A DNA stretch of 10,349 bases from Bacteroidota bacterium (lineage in GTDB: Bacteria > Bacteroidota > Ignavibacteria > Ignavibacteriales > Melioribacteraceae), in NCBI GenBank assembly GCA_023453125.1, contig JAEXUB010000183.1, positions 1 through 10,349 of the forward strand. The letters run 5' to 3'. Each line of letters opens with the position of its first letter. Within the stretch, counting starts at the first letter, position 1. The notes under the pieces are model-generated. The model saw only the letters and a list, made by a program, of their open reading frames with translations, did no database searches and was not told the DNA's origin. This document shows, piece by piece, positions 1 to 6,831 of the stretch. A program made the translations under genes and the position numbers.

Positions 1-715
1 GGAAATATTCTGCGATTGTCAAACCTGTTAAACCTACTCTCAAACGGGCTCCCGGAGGCTCGTTCATCTGTCCGAATACAAGAGCTGTCTTTGCAAGAAC
101 GCCCGACTCTTTCATTTCGAGCCAGAGATCATTTCCTTCGCGTGTACGTTCCCCTACGCCTGCAAATACCGAATAGCCGCCGTGTTCTTTAGCGATGTTA
201 TGTATAAGCTCCTGAATAATAACTGTCTTGCCAACGCCTGCGCCGCCGAACAAACCTGTCTTGCCTCCCTTTGAATAGGGCTCTATAAGGTCAATAACCT
301 TAATACCTGTCTCAAAGAGTTCCTGTTTGGTTGTAAGATTTTCGAATTTAGGAGCGTGACGGTGGATTGCATATTTCTTCTTTGTTTTAATTTCGCCAAG
401 TCCGTCAATCCCGTCGCCGATAACATTGATAAGCCTTCCGAGAGTTTCTGGGCCAACAGGAACTTCAATAGGCTCTCCCGTATCGATGGCCTTCATTCCT
501 CTTTTCAAACCGTCTGTAGAGTCCATTGCAACGGCGCGAACCCTGTTCTCGCCTAAGTGCTGCTGAACTTCTACGATTAATTCTTCCTCTTTGCCTTCAA
601 CGTTAGTGCGGGGAATTTTAATTGCATTATAAATTTTGGGCAGGTTGTCTTCGTTAAAATCGATATCCACTACCGGGCCAATAACCTGTACTATTGTTCC
701 TTCTTTACCGGCCAT
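1..715 (-). CDS. atpD: ATP synthase F1 subunit beta, 5' part (cut by window edge)
   Basis: Catalytic beta subunit of the F1 sector of F-type ATP synthase, which makes ATP from ADP and phosphate on the cytoplasmic side of the membrane. The reverse strand from ATG at 715 to the left edge gives 238 codons starting MAGKEGTIVQVIGPVVDIDF, the typical beta-barrel N-terminus. The Walker A P-loop GGAGVGKT is at residues 157-164, and the conserved GERTREG follows at 188-194. About half of the usual ~465-475 residues are visible; the stop lies beyond the left edge. The start is supported by AAGGAG four bases upstream of ATG (plus-strand 719-725). The gene lies opposite a divergent chemoreceptor gene, so it is the first gene of its transcription unit and is not preceded by atpG. 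That fits lineages with a separate atpDC operon; atpC probably follows to the left but is not in view. Confidence 0.97.
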   Translation of the reverse strand, partial: MAGKEGTIVQVIGPVVDIDFNEDNLPKIYNAIKIPRTNVEGKEEELIVEVQQHLGENRVRAVAMDSTDGLKRGMKAIDTGEPIEVPVGPETLGRLINVIGDGIDGLGEIKTKKKYAIHRHAPKFENLTTKQELFETGIKVIDLIEPYSKGGKTGLFGGAGVGKTVIIQELIHNIAKEHGGYSVFAGVGERTREGNDLWLEMKESGVLAKTALVFGQMNEPPGARLRVGLTGLTIAEYF

Positions 716-746
716 TTCGCTCCTTACTGTTTTTATTTGAGTTATA

Positions 747-775
747 AAATTAAGAATATACTTCTATTTTTTCAA
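747..775 (-). promoter_or_regulatory. Candidate sigma-70-like promoter for atpD
   Basis: On the minus strand a -35-like TTGAAA (770-775, 5 of 6 matches to consensus) is followed after 17 bp by TAATTT (747-752), which keeps the key first, second and last bases of the -10 consensus. The predicted start near 740 would give a leader of about 25 nt that includes the AAGGAG site of atpD. This is a pattern match in AT-rich DNA, so it is tentative. Confidence 0.35.
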
Positions 776-826
776 TTCTTTTACCGGATTTCCCCTCTCC
801 TTTATCTCTAAAAGTCCTTCTTTTTA

Positions 827-889
827 ATTGAACCATCATTCAATATAATTTAAGATTAAATATTCTCCCCTGCGGATTTTTATAAATCC
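827..889. repeat. Two short inverted repeats in the atpD / chemoreceptor spacer
   Basis: ATTGAA-N6-TTCAAT occupies 827-844, and GGATTT-TTAT-AAATCC occupies 874-889. Both are perfect 6-bp dyads. They could be operator half-sites or small hairpins, and neither is followed by a T-run that would make a terminator. The surroundings are AT-rich, so chance is a real alternative. The rest of the spacer (716-945) shows no ORF or RNA gene that I can recognise. Confidence 0.35.
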
Positions 890-892
890 CCC

Positions 893-919
893 TTAATTAT
901 CGGAATTTTCAGCCGATAA
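893..919 (+). promoter_or_regulatory. Sigma-28 (FliA-type) promoter of the chemoreceptor gene
   Basis: GCCGATAA at 912-919 is an exact match to the classical sigma-28 -10 element. At the canonical spacing of 15 bp upstream lies TTAA (893-896), which matches the -35 core TAAA at 3 of 4 bases; the extended -35 TTAATTAT matches TAAAGTTT at 5 of 8. The gene downstream encodes a methyl-accepting chemotaxis protein, the class of gene this sigma factor normally serves. Transcription should begin near 926, which leaves only about 8 nt before ATG 934 but about 20 nt before ATG 946. The -10 lies in the right arm of a perfect dyad, ATTATCGG-N9-CCGATAAT (896-920). Confidence 0.7.
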
Positions 920-935
920 TCAGGCATAAATAGAT

Positions 936-939
936 GGAG
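936..939 (+). promoter_or_regulatory. Ribosome binding site deciding the chemoreceptor start
   Basis: GGAG at 936-939 lies six bases before ATG 946, an ideal Shine-Dalgarno spacing. The upstream in-frame ATG at 934 has no comparable site and would sit almost at the predicted transcript start. The site supports 946 as the true start. Confidence 0.7.
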
Positions 940-945
940 AAACTT

Positions 946-3318
946 ATGTTTGGACTTAAATTCAAATCGATTAAGAGCAAGATTATTGCCCTGTTCGTTA
1001 CCTCGATAACACTGCTGCTAATAATATTCGGACTGGTGTTAAATACGCAGTTATCCAATTCCATACTTAAGGAAAATGAAGAATATAACAGCATAATAGC
1101 CAGAAACGTATCAAATCAGATAAGCGAATGGCTCCAGGCATCTGTAGCAAAACTGCAGGGGATGGCACTTCCGATTGAGGAAATGGGAATTGACCAGGAG
1201 AAAAACAGAGAGTATATTACTAAGGTTGCAAAGGCTCACGCGGCAAATTTTGAGACTATTGTCTGCGCCGACCTCACCGGTATGAGGGTTAATTCTGTAG
1301 ATGATAAAGTAGCAAGCCTTGCGGACAGGGATTATTTCCAGGCAATAGTTAAAAATCCCTCACTCCCCTTTGTAATAAGCGATCCGGTTAAATCAAAGTC
1401 TACCGGTAATGATATTATTGTTGCTGCTATTCCCCTTAAAGATAAAACCGGCCAGCTAATCGGCGTTTTAGGCGGTACAATTCCTGTTAATACCATAGTT
1501 GACATCGTTAATAGTGTTAAAATAGGGGAAGAAGGATATGCCTGGGTTTATAATAAGGCAGGACTTGTAGTATTCCATAAGAATGAAAAAATTAGGCAGC
1601 AGCTCAATATAAAGAAAGCAGAGAGTTTCGGCTTCGAAGGACTTGAGAAAGTAGATGAAATTGACGGGGAGAAGGAAGTACATGCCATATATTTTAATAA
1701 TAATAATGGGAAGGATACATACGGTTTTACGAGTAAGATTAAGAACTCGCCGGGATGGACGCTTGTACTTTCACTTCCTGAAACTCAGATTCTGGCCGCT
1801 GCTAACTCAACCAGAACTCAGCTTATAATTTTAATTGTTATCCTTCTTGCCGTAGTAATCGGTATTTCCTTTTTTATTTCCAATTCAATTACGAGACCAA
1901 TTCAGCTGGTTAAGGATTTTGCCCTTTCTCTCCAGAAAGGAATTATTTCTGCCAGAGCCAGTCTGCAGGAAACTGACGAAATAGGGGAAATGGGGAACGC
2001 GCTCGATAAAATGGCAGACCAGCTGCAGGGTATCACTCAGGCTATGGATAAAGTATCTCATGGTGATGTTGCTGTTACTCTCCCCCTAAGCTCAGATGCT
2101 GATGAAATCACCCCGGCTCTAAATGGCATAACGGAGAAACTGCGCGGACTAATAGCCGAAACTAAATACTTTACCAATGCCGCTAATGAAGGAAAACTCT
2201 CTACCCGCGGAGATCTTACTAAATTTGAAGGAGGTTACCGGGATATAGTTGTTGGCTTTAACGAAACCCTTAATGCGGTTATCGCCCCCATTGATGATGC
2301 CCGTATTGTTCTCGCAACAATGGCTAAGGGGGACCTTACCGCAAGAATTGAAAAGGAATACAAAGGGGATTTCAATAATCTGAAGAATAATATAAATATG
2401 CTCTCAGATTCAATGTCGGGAGCTCTTTATGAAGTAGCTGAAGCGGTCCAGGCAACTGCAAGCGCAAGCACACAGATTTCATCGAGCACCGAAGAAATGG
2501 CAAGCGGCGCTCACGAACAGACATCCCAGGCACACGACGTTGCCTCGGCTGTTGAGGAAATGACAAAGACAATCCTCGAGACTACAAAGAACGCCAATTC
2601 GGCAGCCGACAGCGCCGGTCAGGCTAGTAAAATTGCAATTGACGGAGGTAAATCGGTTGATGAAACAATTAACGGTATGAACCGGATTACCGAAGTGGTT
2701 GAAAAAGCGGCTGTTACAGTTAGAGAACTCGGAAGAAGCAGCAGCCAGATTGGCGAAATTATCCAGGTGATTAATGATATAGCAGACCAGACAAACCTGC
2801 TGGCTCTTAATGCCGCCATTGAAGCGGCACGCGCAGGAGAACAGGGGCGCGGATTCGCAGTGGTAGCAGATGAAGTAAGAAAACTTGCAGAACGCACCGG
2901 CAAGGCAACCAAAGAAATTGCCGATATGATTAAGAAAATTCAGCGCGATACTACCGAAGCAGTCGATTCAATTGAGCTCGGCACGAAAGAAGTAGTTAAA
3001 GGGCGCGAGCTTGCAAACAATGCCGGCGCTTCGCTTAAACAGATTATTAACAAGGTAAGCGAGACTGTAGACGGCATTAATCAGGTAGCCGCCGCAAGCG
3101 AGGAGCAGTCCTCTGCAGCAGAACAGATCAGCAAGAGCATAGAAGGTATCTCAACCGTTATTCAGGAGAGCGCCTCTGTAACACAGCAGATTGCACACGC
3201 CGCAGAAGATCTGAACCGTCTAACGGAAAATCTGCAGAATCTTATAACTCGCTTTAAGATAGCCGATGCCTCGGCAATTGCCGGACGGCTGAACGAGCCA
3301 AATAAAATGCTTAGGTAA
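946..3318 (+). CDS. Methyl-accepting chemotaxis protein, dCACHE sensor with poly-HAMP linker
   Basis: Transmembrane chemoreceptor that senses a ligand outside the membrane and controls CheA through CheW. Using ATG 946 it has 790 residues: a short basic N-terminus, TM1 about 13-33, an extracytoplasmic dCACHE-like domain about 34-284 (with the DRDYF motif), and TM2 about 292-312. A HAMP domain (about 312-360) is followed by what look like three more HAMP modules to about 496. The signalling hairpin runs about 496-768, with the diagnostic tip NAAIEAARAGEQGRGF near 622-637. Probable methylation sites are STEEMAS (514-520), SAVEEMT (534-540) and ASEEQSS (717-723). The C-terminus ends NEPNKMLR and has no NWETF-like CheR-binding pentapeptide. 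The sensor lacks an obvious R-x-W-Y amino-acid-binding signature, so the ligand is unknown. An alternative start at 934 would add four residues. The gene is monocistronic and ends at a strong terminator. Confidence 0.94.
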   Translation: MFGLKFKSIKSKIIALFVTSITLLLIIFGLVLNTQLSNSILKENEEYNSIIARNVSNQISEWLQASVAKLQGMALPIEEMGIDQEKNREYITKVAKAHAANFETIVCADLTGMRVNSVDDKVASLADRDYFQAIVKNPSLPFVISDPVKSKSTGNDIIVAAIPLKDKTGQLIGVLGGTIPVNTIVDIVNSVKIGEEGYAWVYNKAGLVVFHKNEKIRQQLNIKKAESFGFEGLEKVDEIDGEKEVHAIYFNNNNGKDTYGFTSKIKNSPGWTLVLSLPETQILAAANSTRTQLIILIVILLAVVIGISFFISNSITRPIQLVKDFALSLQKGIISARASLQETDEIGEMGNALDKMADQLQGITQAMDKVSHGDVAVTLPLSSDADEITPALNGITEKLRGLIAETKYFTNAANEGKLSTRGDLTKFEGGYRDIVVGFNETLNAVIAPIDDARIVLATMAKGDLTARIEKEYKGDFNNLKNNINMLSDSMSGALYEVAEAVQATASASTQISSSTEEMASGAHEQTSQAHDVASAVEEMTKTILETTKNANSAADSAGQASKIAIDGGKSVDETINGMNRITEVVEKAAVTVRELGRSSSQIGEIIQVINDIADQTNLLALNAAIEAARAGEQGRGFAVVADEVRKLAERTGKATKEIADMIKKIQRDTTEAVDSIELGTKEVVKGRELANNAGASLKQIINKVSETVDGINQVAAASEEQSSAAEQISKSIEGISTVIQESASVTQQIAHAAEDLNRLTENLQNLITRFKIADASAIAGRLNEPNKMLR

Positions 3319-3324
3319 TCCAAT

Positions 3325-3351
3325 AAAAAACCCGCTTTAAGCGGGTTTTTT
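3325..3351. terminator. Bidirectional intrinsic terminator between convergent genes
   Basis: The stem CCCGC/GCGGG (3331-3335 and 3341-3345, loop TTTAA) is flanked by six A residues on the left and six T residues on the right, so it works as a rho-independent terminator on both strands. It begins 6 bases after the chemoreceptor stop and lies 8 bases from the stop of the converging polyferredoxin gene (TAG at 3360-3362). Confidence 0.93.
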
Positions 3352-3359
3352 ATTAAGTT

Positions 3360-5285
3360 CTATTTTTCCAGTTCCTTTGCCTTAAAAACCTTTCCTTCGT
3401 CATTTATTCTGAAAGGATTTTCAATTTCCTCTTTTTCAGTTTCCGAAATGAAATAGGAAAGCTTCGGTTTAACAAGCTCTTTTTTAACTGCGTCGGCAGT
3501 TGTTTTCTTCGGGTCGAAATAGATGTATGCTTTGGCCCCGTCATTCCATAATGTCCTGAACCGGACAATCCCTTCATTTGCTGAGAGATGGCTTGTAAGG
3601 TAAGGAAGAGAGCCTGAGAGTTCGCCCTCTCCTGCTTCGGGCATCGATATTACAAGCACCGATAGATCCTCTGCATTATAACTGTCATAATTATTAAACT
3701 GGTCATCGTAGCTGTCGAACATAATTGCCATATACTCCTGATACCCGATTTCTTCTTTTACTGTCCCCTCATTCTCCGGTTTGAAGTTAAGATCTATTTT
3801 CATATCTCCTGCCTCAAGTTTAACAGTTACTCTCTTTTTACCAATCTGTTTATATACATCGGATGGTTTAATAAGAGAAGGGTCATAGTAAATAACAGTT
3901 TTAACCGGTTCGCCGAAATGAGTTTCGAATGCATAAACCCCTTTCAAATCGCTCATCAGGTAACTGAAATTCTTTAAATCTATCTGGTCGAACAACTCGA
4001 ATACTCCAATCTCCATAACTCCAATCTTCTCCGCCGAAGCATCGGGAGGATACACCTCCATAATACGCGGCGTAAAGAGCGATTCCTTAACTTCCTTCTC
4101 AGTAATTTCAGAAGGATCGTAATATACAACAACTGTATGGCTCCCAGCGTAAGTATCAAGACCGTAAATTCCTTCAATTCCTTCAAGCTGCCCTGCGAGA
4201 GTCTTTGAACTGCCAAAACATTTAACATTCTTAATACCCGCCTGACGGTATATAGCTCCTTCGCCGGTTGGGGTTCCCCACTTAACCGATAAGGTTGTAA
4301 ACTCATAATAACTTGCTATAACAAGAGACGCCGCAATTACAATCACTACAACTATCGGTGAGAGATATTTCAGATTGCTCTTTTTATTAACAGAAAGTAC
4401 ATTTGCCTTAGGACAGGAATAAACGCAGTCGGTACAGAGATTACAGTCAATATGGTTAACCGTTTCAACTTCCGAGATATTGATACCCTGGGGGCATTTG
4501 GCATCGCAGAATCCGCAGTTTGAACACCCTTCCCCTTTTCTTATTTTGGGAATTGGGAGAAAGAATGAACGCATAAAACCGACTTCATTAATCATTCCAA
4601 CAACAACAAGCCCTCCAAGCAGCCATACAAAACTAAGCCCTGCGCCAAAGAAATTAGCCGCAAAATAAATTGCAATTACTGCCCCGGCCGCGCCGATATT
4701 CATAAATATATTGGTCATTGCTCCAAGGGGACATAAGTATTTACACCAGAAGAGCCTGAAAAGGAGCGCACCTCCGACTGTAATTATGAATGCCGGTATG
4801 GCATAATAAAGAACAATATCGCTATTGCCGAAAAGGTTTACAGCGGCAAAATAGGGGTCGAATGTTTTGCAGAAAAGCTCGCTGCTGGTCATTGTAAAAT
4901 AAATTGTTACAAAGAGAAGAACATATTTAAGAACTCTCATCCAGCGGTCGAGTTTCGCGGGGATTTCCCTTCTTATTTTAAGTTTATCTCCAAGTCTCCC
5001 AATCCATTCCGAAACTGAGCCTATTGGACATACATAACTGCAGAAGAGCTTACCTATTAGTCCGGCAGTAAGCAAAAGCCCGAGCCCCAGAAAAATCTGT
5101 GTCTCGTTCATATTGCAGGCTAATGTTCCAACTTCAAGTTTTGCAAATAGAGAGGAGATTCCGCCGAAGGGACAGTATTTTTCGAAGTCGGCAAGATATG
5201 CCTTATCGAAAAATGGCCTTACGGCAACATAGAGTATAAGCACTAAAAAAATTATCTGGAAGGTAGTTCTGATTCTGTTTTTCAT
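3360..5285 (-). CDS. Membrane polyferredoxin (NapH/NosR/CcoG-like) fused to three HMA-like domains
   Basis: A 641-residue membrane iron-sulfur protein. An N-terminal helix (about 9-24) is followed by several membrane segments carrying paired Cys-Pro motifs: CPFGG (C38), CSYVCPIG (C82, C86) and CKYLCPLG (C181, C185). This pattern is typical of the NapH/NosR/CcoG polyferredoxin family. Two classical 4Fe-4S motifs follow at 254-265 (CSNCGFCDAKCP) and 281-292 (CNLCTDCVYSCP), then a further membrane helix at about 308-325. The remaining ~310 residues contain three similar units, each ending in a beta strand plus a DP turn: VVVYYDPSEIT (385-395), TVIYYDPSLIK (463-473) and AYIYFDPKKTT (586-596). These resemble HMA (heavy-metal-associated) folds but lack the metal-binding CxxC; the first keeps a single cysteine (C356). 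The family passes electrons between quinones or ferredoxins and periplasmic partners or helps oxidase assembly; the specific role here is unknown. GGAAAGGAA precedes the ATG. Confidence 0.85.
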   Translation of the reverse strand: MKNRIRTTFQIIFLVLILYVAVRPFFDKAYLADFEKYCPFGGISSLFAKLEVGTLACNMNETQIFLGLGLLLTAGLIGKLFCSYVCPIGSVSEWIGRLGDKLKIRREIPAKLDRWMRVLKYVLLFVTIYFTMTSSELFCKTFDPYFAAVNLFGNSDIVLYYAIPAFIITVGGALLFRLFWCKYLCPLGAMTNIFMNIGAAGAVIAIYFAANFFGAGLSFVWLLGGLVVVGMINEVGFMRSFFLPIPKIRKGEGCSNCGFCDAKCPQGINISEVETVNHIDCNLCTDCVYSCPKANVLSVNKKSNLKYLSPIVVVIVIAASLVIASYYEFTTLSVKWGTPTGEGAIYRQAGIKNVKCFGSSKTLAGQLEGIEGIYGLDTYAGSHTVVVYYDPSEITEKEVKESLFTPRIMEVYPPDASAEKIGVMEIGVFELFDQIDLKNFSYLMSDLKGVYAFETHFGEPVKTVIYYDPSLIKPSDVYKQIGKKRVTVKLEAGDMKIDLNFKPENEGTVKEEIGYQEYMAIMFDSYDDQFNNYDSYNAEDLSVLVISMPEAGEGELSGSLPYLTSHLSANEGIVRFRTLWNDGAKAYIYFDPKKTTADAVKKELVKPKLSYFISETEKEEIENPFRINDEGKVFKAKELEK

Positions 5286-5354
5286 TTCCTTTCCCGCTAT
5301 TGTTATTTACTGCGCTTTATATACCTTTAATTAAAACCGGCTATTAGACACTTT

Positions 5355-5375
5355 TTATCCATATTTAAGGGATAA
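5355..5375. repeat. Inverted repeat upstream of the polyferredoxin gene
   Basis: TTATCC-N9-GGATAA (5355-5360 and 5370-5375) is a perfect 6-bp dyad about 70-90 bp before the polyferredoxin start, where an operator would be expected. A weak -35-like TTGTAA (5377-5382, minus strand) lies just upstream and would place a GATAAA -10 inside the left arm. It does not match the FNR or CRP consensus. The rest of the 5286-5418 spacer shows nothing else that I can identify. Confidence 0.35.
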
Positions 5376-5418
5376 TTTACAACTTTATAAATGAACATAA
5401 ACAGTGGAATTTGGGATT

Positions 5419-5446
5419 AAAAAAAACCCGGCCTCAGCCGGGTTTT
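5419..5446 (-). terminator. Intrinsic terminator of the 2-oxoacid oxidoreductase operon
   Basis: A perfect 6-bp GC-rich stem CCCGGC/GCCGGG with a 4-base loop (5427-5442) is followed on the minus strand by eight T residues (the A-run at 5419-5426). It lies about 20 bp beyond the stop of the gamma subunit gene, and so separates this operon from the polyferredoxin gene downstream. Confidence 0.92.
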
Positions 5447-5467
5447 ATGGATAATATAAAAGCTATA

Positions 5468-6004
5468 TTATCCGGCCAGTTCCATTCCCTTCTTAATTGC
5501 CTCTTCGTTAAGAGGAATAAGGTTATGGTAACGTTCCGGAAGTACTTTCTTCAATCCCTTAAGAATGTTTTCCATTTCAATAATCGGTTTCTTCTTAAGA
5601 AAAGCGCCCAGTACAATCATATTCATAATCTTCGAATTGTTCAGTTTTGATGCTTCCTTTGTAGCTTCAATAGGAACAACCGTAATGTCTTTTCTTGTAG
5701 GAGGATTAAGTATTGTGGAAGCTTCGTAAATAAGAAGTCCCCCCGGTTTTACGGCAGATTCGAATTTATCCAGCGAAGGCTGGTTCAATGCAATTACAGT
5801 ATCAAATTTGGTGAGGATAGGTGAACTGATAAGAGTATCGCTTATAATTGCGATGCAGTTTGCAGTACCGCCTCTCATTTCAGGACCGTAAGATGGCATC
5901 CAGCTTACTTCCTTATTCTCCATAACGCCGGAGTAGCAAAGTACCTGTCCCATTGACAAAACACCCTGACCGCCGAATCCTGCAATAATTATTTCTTCTG
6001 TCAT
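5468..6004 (-). CDS. 2-oxoacid:ferredoxin oxidoreductase, gamma subunit
   Basis: A 178-residue gamma subunit (KorC/VorC/PorG family) of a 2-oxoacid:acceptor oxidoreductase, a cytoplasmic complex that oxidatively decarboxylates 2-oxoacids to acyl-CoA and reduces ferredoxin. The N-terminal glycine-rich IIIAGFGGQGVLSMGQ (residues 5-20) and the WMPSYGPEMRGGTANC region (35-50) are characteristic of the family, and the length is normal. It is the last gene of the operon: its ATG lies 2 bases after the beta-subunit stop, and AGGAG inside the end of the beta gene supplies the ribosome binding site. A strong terminator follows. In other genomes this subunit is sometimes fused to the alpha subunit; here it is separate. 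Confidence 0.93.
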   Translation of the reverse strand: MTEEIIIAGFGGQGVLSMGQVLCYSGVMENKEVSWMPSYGPEMRGGTANCIAIISDTLISSPILTKFDTVIALNQPSLDKFESAVKPGGLLIYEASTILNPPTRKDITVVPIEATKEASKLNNSKIMNMIVLGAFLKKKPIIEMENILKGLKKVLPERYHNLIPLNEEAIKKGMELAG

Positions 6005-6006
6005 GA

Positions 6007-6831
6007 TTATTTCTCCTTATCATTTGGTACTTTAATATCGCCAAGCGGGTAGAACGGAAGCATATTCTCTTCCATCCACTTATTGGACTGAACCGGAGTC
6101 ATCTTCCAGTTTGAAGGACAGTTTGTTACTATCTCAACAAAGCATAATCCTTTTTTCTCTTTCTGGTATTTGAAAGAATTCATAATTGCCTTCTTTGCCT
6201 TTCTTACGTTAACAGGGGTATTAACTGCTGTTCTTGTAACGTAATAAACGCTCGGAAGCTGTGCAATAAGTTCTGTAATCTTGAGAGGATTACCCATTGT
6301 ATCAACATCCCTTCCGAAAGGAGAAGTAGTGGATTTCATGCCCGGAAGAGTTGTAGGAGCCATCTGCCCCCCTGTCATTCCGTAGATACCGTTGTTGATG
6401 AATACGATAAGAATGTTTTCGCCCCGGTTGCAGGTATGAATTGTTTCACCTGTACCAATAGCAGCAAGATCGCCGTCCCCCTGATATGAGAATACATATT
6501 TTTCGGGGAGAACTCTCTTAATGCCGGTTGCAACAGCCGAAGCCCTGCCGTGAGCCGCTTCGGTCATATCAATATTGAAATAATTGTATGCAAATACTGA
6601 ACATCCAACTGGTGCAACACCAATTGTTTCTTCCTGAATTCCGAGTTCGTCAATAACTTCTGCAATAATTCTGTGGGCAACACCGTGTCCGCAGCCCGGG
6701 CAGTAGTGCATTACGTTATCTGTTAATGTCTCGGGTTTTTCGTATATAAGGTTATCCTTTGTACAGATGCTTTCTTCTGCTATCATCTCTTCAAAGTGTT
6801 TATCTTCGTTCATCTTTTTATTCTCGCTCAT
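6007..6831 (-). CDS. 2-oxoacid:ferredoxin oxidoreductase, beta subunit (thiamine diphosphate binding)
   Basis: A 274-residue beta subunit (KorB/VorA type) that holds thiamine diphosphate and a proximal 4Fe-4S cluster. The CPGCGHG motif is at residues 44-50, and the probable cluster cysteines are C44, C47, C77 (in VGCSVF) and C238 (in TNCPSNW), the same arrangement as in pyruvate:ferredoxin oxidoreductases. The diphosphate/Mg-binding motif begins with GDGD at 118-121 and closes with INNGIYGMTGGQ (145-156). About 35 extra residues precede the usual start of the domain, including a second possible start at M7. The first ATG is preferred because GGAGGT lies six bases upstream. Its ATG overlaps the alpha-subunit stop (ATGA), which suggests translational coupling. 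The sequence alone does not settle whether the substrate is 2-oxoglutarate or a branched-chain 2-oxoacid. Confidence 0.95.
   Translation of the reverse strand: MSENKKMNEDKHFEEMIAEESICTKDNLIYEKPETLTDNVMHYCPGCGHGVAHRIIAEVIDELGIQEETIGVAPVGCSVFAYNYFNIDMTEAAHGRASAVATGIKRVLPEKYVFSYQGDGDLAAIGTGETIHTCNRGENILIVFINNGIYGMTGGQMAPTTLPGMKSTTSPFGRDVDTMGNPLKITELIAQLPSVYYVTRTAVNTPVNVRKAKKAIMNSFKYQKEKKGLCFVEIVTNCPSNWKMTPVQSNKWMEENMLPFYPLGDIKVPNDKEK

Noticed and set aside
416..423. A second exact GCCGATAA (sigma-28 -10 element) on the plus strand inside atpD.
   Set aside because: It arises from conserved atpD codons read on the other strand. The spacing-matched -35 position reads CAAG, and no plus-strand gene follows closely.
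2372..2912. Reverse-strand open frames within the chemoreceptor gene.
   Set aside because: They lie opposite the conserved signalling domain, have low-complexity compositions without any recognisable domain, and have no credible ribosome sites.
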